Shown here piece by piece: positions 1-8,400 of a stretch of 62,772 nucleotides of DNA. The translations under genes and the position numbers were made by a program. Source of the DNA: Phycisphaerales bacterium UBA2402 (GTDB taxonomy: Bacteria > Planctomycetota > Phycisphaerae > Phycisphaerales > UBA1924); assembly GCA_002343715.1 (NCBI GenBank), contig DDSA01000080.1:535-63306 (forward strand). The letters are read 5' to 3'. The notes beneath the pieces are model-generated. The model searched no databases and was not told the DNA's origin. It saw only the letters and a program-made list of their open reading frames with translations. How positions within the stretch are numbered: position 1 is the first letter of the stretch; every line of letters begins with the position of its first letter.

Positions 1-3
1 CCC

Positions 4-651
4 GTGAGACCGCACGCTCGATTCCGGCTTTTCTTCCTCACAACTGAATTGGCTTTCGTCACGAGCGTGCTCTCACTGGTCGGTTGTGCGGCGACACCGA
101 GTCGCAAAGAGTCCGTTGTCAGCGCCCTCGTACAGGTTCAGGTCCTCCAGTTCTCCGTCGATGACCCAACGGCGCCGATTCCAATGCACGTCATCCCAGG
201 CTGCGAAGACAGTCAGCGCACGGGTCTGCTGCCGCAAGAAAGTATCAGTAATCTGCGCAAGGCCGTTGAGTCGATGCCCGGATACCGCAGTATCGCTGAC
301 GCCACTCTGTTCGATGTTCCTCGCCTCGGTCAGACCGTGTTACTCCACGGCGACAGGCCGAACAAGTCTGGAGAACTGTTACCTGGACATAGCCTCGAAG
401 TCACTGTCTACGGCAACGATGTCCACCCCAGGCAACCGGTGCTGATGGAAGTGAAGTGGTGGAGTCCTGCGGAAGACCCGGGAAGCACTCAACTCGTCTC
501 GCTCCCCGGTGCGGTCTTTCTGCGGCCGGATGAAGCCATCGTGATGCGTTCACGGCCCGGTCCGCGGTGGTCCACCGCGATCGCCGTGATCACCGCACAG
601 AGTCTTGGCAACGACGGGCGGGTGTTTCAGGCCGAGGTGCCGCGGAGGTGA
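4..651 (+). CDS. putative lipoprotein of unknown function
   Basis: A 215-residue protein. The N-terminus has basic residues, then a hydrophobic stretch ending in a lipobox (LVGC, Cys 28), so it is probably exported and lipid-anchored. The rest is soluble, with no domain I recognise. A conserved-looking stretch near residues 125-150 (GHSLEVTVYGNDVHP) suggests a beta-rich fold. The ATG starts at base 4 and the true start could lie just upstream of the window. The downstream gene is on the opposite strand, so it looks monocistronic. The call rests on the signal sequence and codon composition only. Confidence 0.7.
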   Translation: MRPHARFRLFFLTTELAFVTSVLSLVGCAATPSRKESVVSALVQVQVLQFSVDDPTAPIPMHVIPGCEDSQRTGLLPQESISNLRKAVESMPGYRSIADATLFDVPRLGQTVLLHGDRPNKSGELLPGHSLEVTVYGNDVHPRQPVLMEVKWWSPAEDPGSTQLVSLPGAVFLRPDEAIVMRSRPGPRWSTAIAVITAQSLGNDGRVFQAEVPRR

Positions 652-659
652 GCGGTAGG

Positions 660-729
660 TGGCACCGAGGTGGACTCCACCCGTGCCCGTGCGATCGAGA
701 ACCACGGCTCGGCGTCGATCTCGGTGCCA
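660..729. repeat. REP-like long inverted repeat
   Basis: Perfect 10-base arms TGGCACCGAG (660-669) and CTCGGTGCCA (720-729) enclose 50 bases that contain two smaller palindromes: GTGG-ACT-CCAC near 670-680, and CCGTG paired with CACGG. A further TGGCACC occurs at 780-786, just before the transposase stump at 787. REP-associated transposases are typically flanked by palindromes of this kind, so I infer a relic of the same element. Confidence 0.5.
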
Positions 730-786
730 GTGCGACCCGTCGAGCGCCCTCCATCCCGCGCATCGTCCTGGAGGTAGACTGGCACC

Positions 787-905
787 ATGCCGCCGGCCCT
801 CGAACATTCACTCCGCACACGGCTCCGGCGGCACGAGGTTCCTGGCGGGGCGCGGTTCATCACCTTCTCGTGTCACCGGCGGCTGCCGTTGCTCGGGCAC
901 CCAGC
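787..905 (+). pseudogene. 5' fragment of a REP-associated tyrosine transposase (RAYT, Y1_Tnp)
   Basis: The frame from the ATG at 787 encodes about 40 residues that match the start of RAYT/IS200-like transposases: a basic lead, H-x-PGGARFITFSCHRR, then LPLL. Similarity stops near base 905. The HUH metal-binding motif and the catalytic Tyr helix are absent, and the frame then runs into the antisense of the next gene. It is a non-functional 5' stump. It overlaps the 3' end of the minus-strand gene at 873-1454, which appears to take its stop codon from this fragment. Confidence 0.6.
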
Positions 906-1454
906 GAGGCTGTCGCTCCCGGCCTGTATCTCTTCGCGAAGCGATCCCCGCCCAGTCTTCGGCGTCCAGCCGCACTCCGGACACGTACTCGTGTGAAGAT
1001 CTTTGATCGAGTATTCGCAGCGAGGGCAGGATCCGCTCGCCTGGGAACGCGCCGCTCGGGCGCGGCGCACCTGGTGACGGGCCAGCAGCGCGAAGGGAAC
1101 CGCCGCGTACCAGATCGGGACGCTGGCAGCGTACAGGAGCGACTTGAACGGCGGTGTGCCCCCATAGGTATCCCCGACGCGCGTGTAGCGAGGCAGGATG
1201 TGCCCAAGGTTGCCCGTGCCGGCCGCGTCGTAGAGCCAACCGTTGCTCGCAAGCCCCCCATCCCACACCGAAGAGAGAACGATCACCCGTCCCTGGTGAA
1301 TGCCGGCGTACATGGGCCAGTTCTGGGACGCAGGCCACGGCGCCCAGGCATTGTGTCCACGCAGGACAAACCACCCGGCGAGGGCCGCAAGGCTGAGCAT
1401 GACCGCGATGAACGCGGCGGATCTGCGGAGTGCGATCGTGCGCCTCAGGCTCAT
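873..1454 (-). CDS. membrane-anchored zinc-ribbon protein, 3' end disrupted
   Basis: A 193-residue protein. It has an N-terminal membrane segment (about residues 13-32), a second hydrophobic stretch near residues 105-125, then a rubredoxin-like zinc ribbon (CPRC at about 144, paired with CPEC at about 159). This layout, with a membrane domain followed by CPxC...CPECG, recurs in planctomycete proteins of unknown function. The last 10-15 residues are encoded on the antisense of the transposase fragment at 787-905, so the original C-terminus was probably replaced by the insertion. The ATG at 1454 is the only reasonable start. Function unknown. Confidence 0.65.
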   Translation of the reverse strand: MSLRRTIALRRSAAFIAVMLSLAALAGWFVLRGHNAWAPWPASQNWPMYAGIHQGRVIVLSSVWDGGLASNGWLYDAAGTGNLGHILPRYTRVGDTYGGTPPFKSLLYAASVPIWYAAVPFALLARHQVRRARAARSQASGSCPRCEYSIKDLHTSTCPECGWTPKTGRGSLREEIQAGSDSLAGCPSNGSRR

Positions 1455-1654
1455 GCGTCCCTCACAGTGATGGCACCAACGAGTAACCCATGCTGATCAA
1501 TGGATTGATCAGGGCCAGACCTTTCCCCCCGGCTTCCACGCCAAAGTCTACGAGAGTCTGGGCACCGGGAATCCGGGCACTTGTGCTCACCGCTGCCGAC
1601 GACCAGCGGGGAGGGCGGTCCGGATTGGGGGTGGGAGCGGCCTGACGTACCATC

Positions 1655-1945
1655 ATGAACGCCTCAGGTCGTTCAGTCTGCCAGACCGAAATGTCTATGC
1701 ACAATGACAACGTACTCACGGTGTGTTCGATCTGCGACGAGTCCAAGCCGCACGTTCGCCCGCGGCTGTGGTTCGAGAACTCGTGGTGGACATCGACTGG
1801 ACTGCGGTTCCCGATCAAACTCCAATGGGTTTGTTCCGATTGCCGGCGCACGGAAAGCCGTCGGTCCTTGATTTATGGAATAATCTTGCTGTGTGTAATC
1901 GTGGTCGCGGCTGTTGTCATCGCTTTGGGTTTCCAGTACATCTGA
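1655..1945 (+). CDS. small zinc-ribbon membrane protein
   Basis: A 96-residue protein. A CSIC motif and a CSDC motif about 40 residues apart can form one zinc ribbon. They are followed by a single strong membrane helix at the C-terminus (about 72-93), making a tail-anchored layout. An in-frame ATG at 1691 (Met 13) is an equally possible start, since all four Cys lie after it. No partner gene sits beside it on the same strand. Function unknown; the fold and topology can be read directly. Confidence 0.6.
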   Translation: MNASGRSVCQTEMSMHNDNVLTVCSICDESKPHVRPRLWFENSWWTSTGLRFPIKLQWVCSDCRRTESRRSLIYGIILLCVIVVAAVVIALGFQYI

Positions 1946-2502
1946 GTACACCGTGGTCGTGCGAGCATCCATCCGGAGATTGATGATCGCACGTTCGGCA
2001 TCATGCACTCGGAACGTTGGTTTCGTCGGAGTATCGGCGTGCGTAACCGCCGACTCTGCCGGAGATCCGCACCCTCGCACCCGGTCGTTGCGCCACTGAC
2101 AACTCCGTCGCCGCCGCGCTATCCCTCGACCTCTCGGAATGAACGGTCTGACAACAACGTATCGAGCGTGTCGAATGAGATGAGTGCGGACACGTTGGTG
2201 CCTCGGATTCCTCGTTATGATCAACGCGGAAGATACATATCTGGGTTCATGTGAATTGCTGAAAAACCCTGCAACGTACTGCGGCTGGCGGTTACATCAA
2301 GACGTCCCACATCACGCTGCCTGAGCATCGCCACCGCGCGTGCTGTTTCTATGTGATTGAATCGGCGTTCGTCACTCCACCCCACGTCCGCCTGGGGCTG
2401 TTGTATCGAGGACCGTCGCTGCGCTCCAAACAACGATGCGACAAGAGAGCATCGATGGACCTCGGGTCATCATGTGTGTACTTTGTAGAGTACGCTCATT
2501 CC
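1946..2502. other. non-coding or degenerate stretch
   Basis: I find no frame with convincing protein character between the zinc-ribbon protein and the LRR gene. Base composition is more mixed than in the flanking genes. The open frame of the LRR gene extends upstream to 2353, but residues before 2503 look like chance translation. No clear terminator or promoter was recognised. Confidence 0.4.
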
Positions 2503-3567
2503 ATGGACGCACCGACTCCTTCCAACGCGGTACTCGCAGGACTTCGCGATTCGCTCAATCGTCAGGGGAGACTGTACGGACATCGCGCGGTCAGCAACTT
2601 CGCCGCGATGAACGGCGTGATCTCGGCGTTGCGCGGCGAGGAAAGCGCAGACTTGACTCCTGCCGAGGTCCGGATCATCCTTGACACTCACTACTGGTTC
2701 TCGCAACTGACGGATGCGGATGCCGAAGTGATCGGCAACCTGACGGAGTTGCGATCGATCGGGTTGATGGCATCGCCGCTTGGCGCCACCGGGATGACTT
2801 CGCTCGCCGGGCTGCCGCGGCTGGCCAGACTGGATATCGGGAACGCCAAGTTGAAACGGACGGCCTATCCGTGCATTGCGGCGATGACCGGGCTGCGTTG
2901 GTTCGACATCGCGGGGGATGGGAAGTTCGGCGACACGGATGTTGATTGGCTCCTCGGACTTCGCCTGCTCGAAACGGTCAAGCTCGGCGGCACCGGTCTG
3001 ACCGATGCCGGCATCTCGAAACTCGCGGGTGTGCCGTCGATCACCGACATCTCATTTCCGTCGGGCGTCACCGACGCGGGCCTTGCTGACGTTGCCGGGC
3101 TGCCGCGATTGACCTCGGTGCGATTGACCTCGAAAGCAACCGATGAGGGTGTGCGGGCACTTGCGGCGGGTCGACGGCTCGAGGAAGTGTCGCTGGTGCT
3201 CGCCAAGATCACCGATGCGTCGCTGGCGGCTCTGTCGAGTTGCCCACGCCTTCGGGTGCTCAATGTGTCGCGTTGTTCGAAGGTCACCGATGAGGGTGTC
3301 CGATGGTTGGCTTCATGCACCGAACTGGAGGAACTCTTCCTCTCTGGAACAAAGGTAACGGGACGGGCACTCCCATTCCTGGCCGGGCTCCCGAAGCTCG
3401 GCACACTGCACCTTCAGCACCAGAAACTGACCGATCGAGACGTGCCAGCCTTGGCGGCACTCCGATCTCTCAAGCGAGTCATGGTCGGCCGGAACCAGTT
3501 CACGGGTGCCGGGCTCGCGGAACTCAAGCGGGCTTTGCCCGCGTGCGACGTCAATACGCTCGGATGA
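2503..3567 (+). CDS. leucine-rich repeat protein (RI-like repeats)
   Basis: A 354-residue protein. From about residue 75 to the C-terminus it is built of roughly 24-residue repeats of the form LTDAGL-x-x-LA-x-LP-x-L-x-x-L-x-L, at least ten copies. This is the planctomycete-type LRR seen in many paralogues. No signal peptide or membrane helix is visible, so it is probably cytoplasmic and a protein-binding scaffold. The frame is open back to 2353 with in-frame ATGs at 2353 and 2455. I prefer the ATG at 2503 (MDAPTPSN) because the upstream residues lack helical or repeat character, but the ribosome site is weak. Partner unknown. Confidence 0.75.
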   Translation: MDAPTPSNAVLAGLRDSLNRQGRLYGHRAVSNFAAMNGVISALRGEESADLTPAEVRIILDTHYWFSQLTDADAEVIGNLTELRSIGLMASPLGATGMTSLAGLPRLARLDIGNAKLKRTAYPCIAAMTGLRWFDIAGDGKFGDTDVDWLLGLRLLETVKLGGTGLTDAGISKLAGVPSITDISFPSGVTDAGLADVAGLPRLTSVRLTSKATDEGVRALAAGRRLEEVSLVLAKITDASLAALSSCPRLRVLNVSRCSKVTDEGVRWLASCTELEELFLSGTKVTGRALPFLAGLPKLGTLHLQHQKLTDRDVPALAALRSLKRVMVGRNQFTGAGLAELKRALPACDVNTLG

Positions 3568-4004
3568 ACTCGCATCAACGGCCCGCGCGGCCTTCCGAAC
3601 ACCGACAGGGAGTCAATCCGAGATCGTCGGGCTTGCGATTCGATGCGATCGAGGAGACCGAACGCCGCTCAACGGCCCTGAAGGTGCAGGAGCGCCCGCG
3701 GCATCACGGCCGCATACGAATCTCGTTGCCACGGTTCAACATCAGCGTGATCTGTCTTTGGGTGCCTGACAGTCACGGCGTCGTACCTTATTCCGATTTC
3801 TATTCGAAGAACACCAAGGCCGCGTGAGTCCGGGGTAGTCGTCTTGGCAAGTCGAGGATCGGCCGGACTCCTCGGGCCATTCGGGCAGGCCGCGAAGTCG
3901 GTACTCCGGCCCGCATCATCAGGTGCGCAGTACAACATCGGGCATACTCTGCGATCGGAGTGTTCCTGTGGCTTCGCGGAGGTCGCTAACAGCGAGACCG
4001 GCCC
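3568..4004. other. intergenic region, no gene seen
   Basis: About 440 bases with no supported reading frame. A GC-rich self-complementary stretch near 3582-3594 (GGCC-CGCGC-GGCC) follows the LRR gene stop and could act as a weak terminator, but no T-run follows it. Confidence 0.35.
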
Positions 4005-5252
4005 ATGCCAACAAAGCCCAAGCTCGATACAAACGTTCTCCCTTGCAAGTGGCAGAGGCTCGCGACCGGCTGGCGTCTGTGGATACGCGGGTGGCCGAGC
4101 ATCGCGGGGGAGGGTGAGACGGTTGATCAAGCTATCGCGGAACTGACAGAAGCGGTGATGCGCGAGGCGCCGGACCTTGACCGGGTCCTCCCGTTCGTGC
4201 CCGCCTTTGAACCCCCGTTGCCCTGCAGCGTGTTCGCCGAGCGGTTCCTCCGTCCTGCACTCGTCAAGATCAGCGGGGACGAGATCTTTGAGATGCACAC
4301 TCAACGTCCCACGCAATCTCAGCGTGAGAAAGCCGAAGCGTACATTCGCTCCTTGTACAGCGAAGGCCTCTGCGAGGCGTGCGGACACGGCCGAGGGCTG
4401 CGCACCGACGTGCCATTGCGGATCGACATCGCGCCATCGGGTGCTCGAGCGGGGTGGGTCCGGGCGCCATTCAAGCATCAGATTCGTATCTACTCTGAGA
4501 AGTCCCTGTCCCTGCTCTCCGAGGCGGAGCGAGCAGCCCTGACGCTGACGCACGTGGAAATGCCGTCCGGGTGTCGGCAGCGATTCTTCGAACTGCGCGG
4601 GCCAGCGCACGCGAGGCCTGTTGGTGTCCGTGCGTTGCAGTCGGAGGTCATCGAGTGCGCATCGTGCCGGTGGCGAAGAGTCAGCGTGATCGATCCGCGG
4701 TTGATGGAAGATGGTTTGAGCCTGACAACCTTCATCGCCGACGGGGTCCTACGGTCGTCGCCGCCTCCGGCCCTGGTCATCGGCGAGGATGCCGAGGTCA
4801 CGCTCTGTCTGCCACGGGCTCGGTGGGCCGAGCTGGAGGAGCACCGGGACGCGGCCGGGCTGATCGCACAACCCATTGGTGTCGTCGCCGAAGCCGACTG
4901 CGATCTGAATCCCAGGGTCAAGCCGTGGGGCGACTGGTGCAGCATCTGCAAGACGTGGCCTATGCCATTATCAGACGAGCGACTTCAGAAAGCTGCGTAC
5001 GAACTACCCGCACATAGTTGCCCTCGTTCGAACTTCGACTGGATCGAGGAAGCCGAGCGGGAAGGGAGGATCATCATCGTGGCGGCGACGTTGCCTGCTC
5101 GTGAGATCTTTGAGTTGGCGATGAAGCCGGACCGACCCTCGCGCACGGAGTTCATTGCGATGCGTTGCCCTTCGTGTTGGCGGCTCGGTTGGATCGTGCT
5201 CTCCCGTGGCTACGGGAAACTGCAACTACTCTGGCGGTACGGCTTGCATTGA
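4005..5252 (+). CDS. unknown protein with HicB-like N-terminus and four CxxC motifs
   Basis: A 415-residue protein. Residues 20-52 (GWRLWIRGWPSIAGEGET...AIAELTEAV) resemble the HicB/UPF0150 pattern, where a 'GEGETVDQAI' turn leads into a helix. The rest carries four CxxC pairs: C123/C126, C218/C221, C312/C315 and C388/C391. These could make two zinc ribbons, each with widely spaced halves. A short internal similarity, EIFE-(x)5-RP(T/S), occurs near residues 93 and 368, which hints at duplication. No signal peptide or membrane helix. No HicA-like toxin gene lies beside it. Function unknown. Confidence 0.65.
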   Translation: MPTKPKLDTNVLPCKWQRLATGWRLWIRGWPSIAGEGETVDQAIAELTEAVMREAPDLDRVLPFVPAFEPPLPCSVFAERFLRPALVKISGDEIFEMHTQRPTQSQREKAEAYIRSLYSEGLCEACGHGRGLRTDVPLRIDIAPSGARAGWVRAPFKHQIRIYSEKSLSLLSEAERAALTLTHVEMPSGCRQRFFELRGPAHARPVGVRALQSEVIECASCRWRRVSVIDPRLMEDGLSLTTFIADGVLRSSPPPALVIGEDAEVTLCLPRARWAELEEHRDAAGLIAQPIGVVAEADCDLNPRVKPWGDWCSICKTWPMPLSDERLQKAAYELPAHSCPRSNFDWIEEAEREGRIIIVAATLPAREIFELAMKPDRPSRTEFIAMRCPSCWRLGWIVLSRGYGKLQLLWRYGLH

Positions 5253-5387
5253 CCCCGGATACCGGGGGTTGATCTGCCGTGCGATCGACAATCGCTGTCG
5301 TGTCTCCGGGGCGGCGAAGAACACGTCGTAGTACCACCCCTTGCCATCTCTGTGCGCGGCCGCCGGGTCGCGTGACTTGGGGGGGCT
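5226..5387 (-). other. short open frame, possible gene remnant
   Basis: On the minus strand one frame is open between a TGA (5388-5390) and a TAG (5226-5228). It reads like ordinary protein (RDGKGWYYDVFFAAPETRQR) but has no start codon and overlaps the 3' end of the gene on the other strand. It could be the tail of a decayed gene or a chance frame. Nothing else is seen in 5268-5456. Confidence 0.2.
5253..5267 (+). terminator. stem-loop directly after the stop codon
   Basis: CCCCGG (5253-5258), loop ATA, CCGGGG (5262-5267) begins at the base after the TGA of the preceding gene. The stem is strong, but only GTTGATC follows, with no U-run. It may be an intrinsic-like pause or a 3'-end stabilising hairpin. 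Confidence 0.4.
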
Positions 5388-5456
5388 TCACTGATCTGGT
5401 CTTCCGTCCGAGTTGTTCTTTGGCAAGACGGGTTGCCGGGGGTTTATCGTGATTCG

Positions 5457-5927
5457 TCAGACGTTCTTGCCGAGGATCAACAGCACTCCCATCAAGGCCT
5501 GTGCGAGCGAGTACGCCGATTGGATACCCAGCAAGACGCAGATGGCCATCCATGATCTCAGGCGGTGGCGAAGCCAGATGTTGGGGATCACGCATCCCGC
5601 CAGCCACGCGAGCATCAACAGCAGGATGATTACCTCTTCTGATACGGACCCGAAGAGCGCGAGGATCATGATGGGAAACAAGGTGATGCCCCCGAAGAGC
5701 ATGAACGCTTCGGTTTCCTTGTCGAAGTACGGATGCATGAGCAGGATGCCCAGCAGCGGCCACGGTGCCATGATGATGAGCGATGCCAGGCACATCCCCA
5801 GGGTTCGCAAGGGGGTTCCGACCTTCGATGGACCGGGCCGACCGCTGAATGCGTGGAGTTCCGGATGGGTGGGCGGCGTGACAGTGGGGATGACCGGTTG
5901 TCGGCTTGCAGCATCTGGGGCAGTCAC
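5457..5927 (-). CDS. small multi-pass membrane protein
   Basis: A 156-residue protein. A 40-residue Pro-rich N-terminus is followed by four hydrophobic segments (about 42-62, 72-93, 96-113 and 125-152). The start is GTG at 5927 and overlaps the TGA of the upstream DKNYY-repeat gene by four bases (GTGA), so the two are translationally coupled. I recognise no family. The coupling suggests that it works with the exported repeat protein. Confidence 0.65.
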   Translation of the reverse strand: MTAPDAASRQPVIPTVTPPTHPELHAFSGRPGPSKVGTPLRTLGMCLASLIIMAPWPLLGILLMHPYFDKETEAFMLFGGITLFPIMILALFGSVSEEVIILLLMLAWLAGCVIPNIWLRHRLRSWMAICVLLGIQSAYSLAQALMGVLLILGKNV

Positions 5928-7168
5928 TTGTCACCACCTGGCTGGAGGGACTTGCCCTTCTCACCCGTCCTCGTGGCGGGCTTCCTGCCATCGAGTGCCA
6001 TCGCCTCACTGATCGCATCGGTCATTCTCCGCAGTTTCTCGACTTCATGCGAAGGCTGCGGCTTGCCCTCGAACGTCGGCTGCATCTCGACCTCCGGCTC
6101 TGTCAGTGTTCCGTTCTTCCAGATCGCCGCGACCGTCGCGGCGTGACGGACTGGGCCGACCGCCCCGCCGAACCATACGGGCTTGGTGACAATAAATCCG
6201 TCCGTTGTGGGCGTCAGCGTGTAGACCTCGATGTAGTACGGATCGAAGAGGTACAAACGCGCCGCGTCGCGGAACAGGGCAGAGTCCGCCGCGGCAAGAT
6301 CGGCCACCTTCGTGAACGTGGCAGCGTCGGCGCCCAGAATGGGAAAGGCGCGTGTGCTGACATACGCGCCTTTCTTGTCCGCAAAGACGTGATTGTGGAG
6401 GACGCGGAAACTTCCCGCATCGACGTTCGCCAACCGAATGTCACCGGACCAGACGTGCCGCGCATCGGCGGCGAACGGGATGTCGTTCCCGAATGTTCGG
6501 AACGTTTTGACGTCGGCGTCTTTGAGCCTCGTGCTGCTCCAGTAGACGTGCTTCGCGTCGGCGTAGAACGCCTGATTCAGGTGCCGGAAACTCCTCGGGT
6601 CGGCACCGGCAAGGCGTGTGTATTGGTAGTAGACGGAGCGCTTGTCCTTCCAGACAAACCCCGGATTGACGACCAGCGCTGTGGCCGGATCGGCGCCCTT
6701 GATCGGCACGTCCGTTCGCCACACGTGATTCGCGTCCTTTGCCAGATTGAAGTCCATGACCTCGAACGATGCTGGATCGGCGTCCGGGATCTCGACGATC
6801 CAGAAATGTGCGGCGCTAACCCACTTGTAGTAGATGTTGTTCTTGTCCTTTGCGTACTCCTCGCTCAAGACGACAAAACTCGCGGCGTCTACATCGTCTG
6901 CGAGCTGGAGCGGGCGCTCCATGATCCTCACGAAGTCCCTCAAGGTCGACTTTCCGGCCTGGTCGATCCGTTGCCCATTCAAAAAGATAAAGTTCCCTCG
7001 TCGCGCGTACCCGTGTCCGAGTGATTGTTCTTCCGCGTGCTCGGTTACGGAGGATGTCTCTTGGTACGTCGGTCCTGCTGTGATGTCGGTGTCCTGGAGT
7101 AAAGCGCGTTCGCCCCGGGCGAGGGCGATGTTGAGTAATACGACGCTCAGGATCGACAAAGTCGTCAT
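5924..7168 (-). CDS. exported DKNYY-repeat protein
   Basis: A 414-residue protein with an N-terminal signal-like hydrophobic segment (residues 1-18). It carries at least six copies of the DKNYY motif at about 30-37 residue spacing: DKNNIYY (108), DANHVW (145), DKRSVYY (175), DAKHVYW (204), DARHVW (235) and DKKGAYV (264). Each is preceded by an (A/D)-DPxSF-like segment. DKNYY proteins are widespread, mostly exported and of unknown function. The C-terminal 60 residues are charged and poorly ordered. It is the first gene of a two-gene unit with the membrane protein that overlaps its stop codon. Repeat recognition is firm; the role is unknown. Confidence 0.8.
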   Translation of the reverse strand: MTTLSILSVVLLNIALARGERALLQDTDITAGPTYQETSSVTEHAEEQSLGHGYARRGNFIFLNGQRIDQAGKSTLRDFVRIMERPLQLADDVDAASFVVLSEEYAKDKNNIYYKWVSAAHFWIVEIPDADPASFEVMDFNLAKDANHVWRTDVPIKGADPATALVVNPGFVWKDKRSVYYQYTRLAGADPRSFRHLNQAFYADAKHVYWSSTRLKDADVKTFRTFGNDIPFAADARHVWSGDIRLANVDAGSFRVLHNHVFADKKGAYVSTRAFPILGADAATFTKVADLAAADSALFRDAARLYLFDPYYIEVYTLTPTTDGFIVTKPVWFGGAVGPVRHAATVAAIWKNGTLTEPEVEMQPTFEGKPQPSHEVEKLRRMTDAISEAMALDGRKPATRTGEKGKSLQPGGDK

Positions 7169-7839
7169 GATGGGAACTCGGAATCCGCCTCAAATCGCGG
7201 GAATGCGCGGGTCGTCGCATGTATCGGCCTCGCGTTGATCGCGAACACGTTCGGGAGTTGCGTCATCTTCAGTTTTCGAGTTTGACTAGATTTTCTATCA
7301 AAGGTGTATTCGTAGTCTCGAACAGTCCCGATGCAGAGTGGCCTGACCCTTCATTCAAACTTCACAATCATGAGAAAGGAAGACTCGCATTAACGTGCGT
7401 AGGGCTGCTCCCCCTGATCAATGTTCTGTTGAATCTGCTGGACTTCGGGCGACATCTCGGCCCCGTCAGAAGGAGAAGAACTTGGATATGAACTTTCGGG
7501 ACCGATTCGGCTTGATCGTTCGCCCCGGCGCGGAGCTTGACAACTCGCGAACCCGAGAGGCACTGTGCACCCCCGCCGGACGGCATCTCCACGACGGAAG
7601 AGGTACTGGGCCGACTCTCTCGTGCGAAATGAAAAAGCGCCAAGTCGGACAAACAGGCGAGACGTTACGTACCAACTACACGCAGCACCCCGTCAACCGG
7701 AATGTCTACGGATGCGGGCGATCCGTGAGGGCGGGTTGTAGGAGCGGGCACGGCGGCGTGCGCTCAAGCCGGCCGGCGGCATGGAGGAGCACAGTGGATA
7801 TGGAGTGGCGGGGTGACATCCAATCGGCGTTTGCTAAAT
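7169..7839. other. intergenic region, about 670 bases
   Basis: This lies between the 3' end of the haemoglobin operon and the start of the DKNYY gene. Several short frames are open on both strands, but none has a ribosome site or recognisable protein. The stretch 7300-7400 is more AT-rich and may hold the DKNYY promoter. I see no RNA gene or repeat. Confidence 0.4.
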
Positions 7840-8283
7840 CTACACTGGCCCACTCTCTCGGAGCAGCACGGCACTCATCGAAGCAGCCATGCGTCGCGCC
7901 GGTGTGACAAACGCTTCTTGACCACCCGGCGGCACCACCCGTGCGACGGTCTGTTGCCAGAGTTCGATCCAACGGTTGAAGTGATCTTGCCGTAACCCGG
8001 GGATGCGCTGGTGGGCCTCGAGCGGACGGCCCGCGTATCGACCGGTACGCAGCACCACCGTCGACCAGAAGTCGTACATCTTCGGCAAGTGATGCGACCA
8101 GTCGCCGATGTGCGCGGCGAAGATCGGACCAAGCAAATCGTCCTGGTTCACCGAGTCATAGAACGTGTCGACAAGCCTGCGGATCACATTCTCATCGATC
8201 AAGAGACCGGAATCGGGGTTCCCTCTTGGCTCGGTAAGCGGAAGGGGTCTACCTGCGTCACGGTGTCGCTCGTTCGTCGGCAT
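7840..8283 (-). CDS. group III truncated haemoglobin
   Basis: A 147-residue protein from the ATG at 8283, preceded by a GAGAGAA ribosome site. The frame is open further upstream to 8382, but those residues look non-coding. Family landmarks of class III (P) truncated globins: Phe41-Tyr42 on helix B, LGPIF (51-55), the E-helix DFWSTVVLRTGRY (71-83), PLEAHQ, and the proximal His in DHFNRWIELW (His101). These bind haem and usually O2 or NO; the physiological role is unsettled but is often tied to NO or redox stress. It is the last gene of a unit that starts with the MarR-type regulator; 117 bases separate it from the thioredoxin-like gene. Confidence 0.88.
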   Translation of the reverse strand: MPTNERHRDAGRPLPLTEPRGNPDSGLLIDENVIRRLVDTFYDSVNQDDLLGPIFAAHIGDWSHHLPKMYDFWSTVVLRTGRYAGRPLEAHQRIPGLRQDHFNRWIELWQQTVARVVPPGGQEAFVTPARRMAASMSAVLLRESGPV

Positions 8284-8400
8284 GGTTCTCTCTTGATGTG
8301 AATGCTCGATGAACTGCCCGAACCACGAACCGAACCGGCGCTCCGCGGCGGCACAACTCGACGCCGCGGAGCGCCCTCGCATACACGCACGTGATTGTTA

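Noticed and set aside
567..1496. A 309-codon open frame on the plus strand opposite the zinc-ribbon gene
   Set aside because: It is the antisense of a gene with a membrane helix and zinc ribbon and its translation is Arg/Pro/Ala-rich without domains, as expected from GC-rich codon shadowing.
2353..2502. Longer N-terminus for the LRR protein
   Set aside because: The added residues lack LRR or signal features and the DNA lacks coding character.
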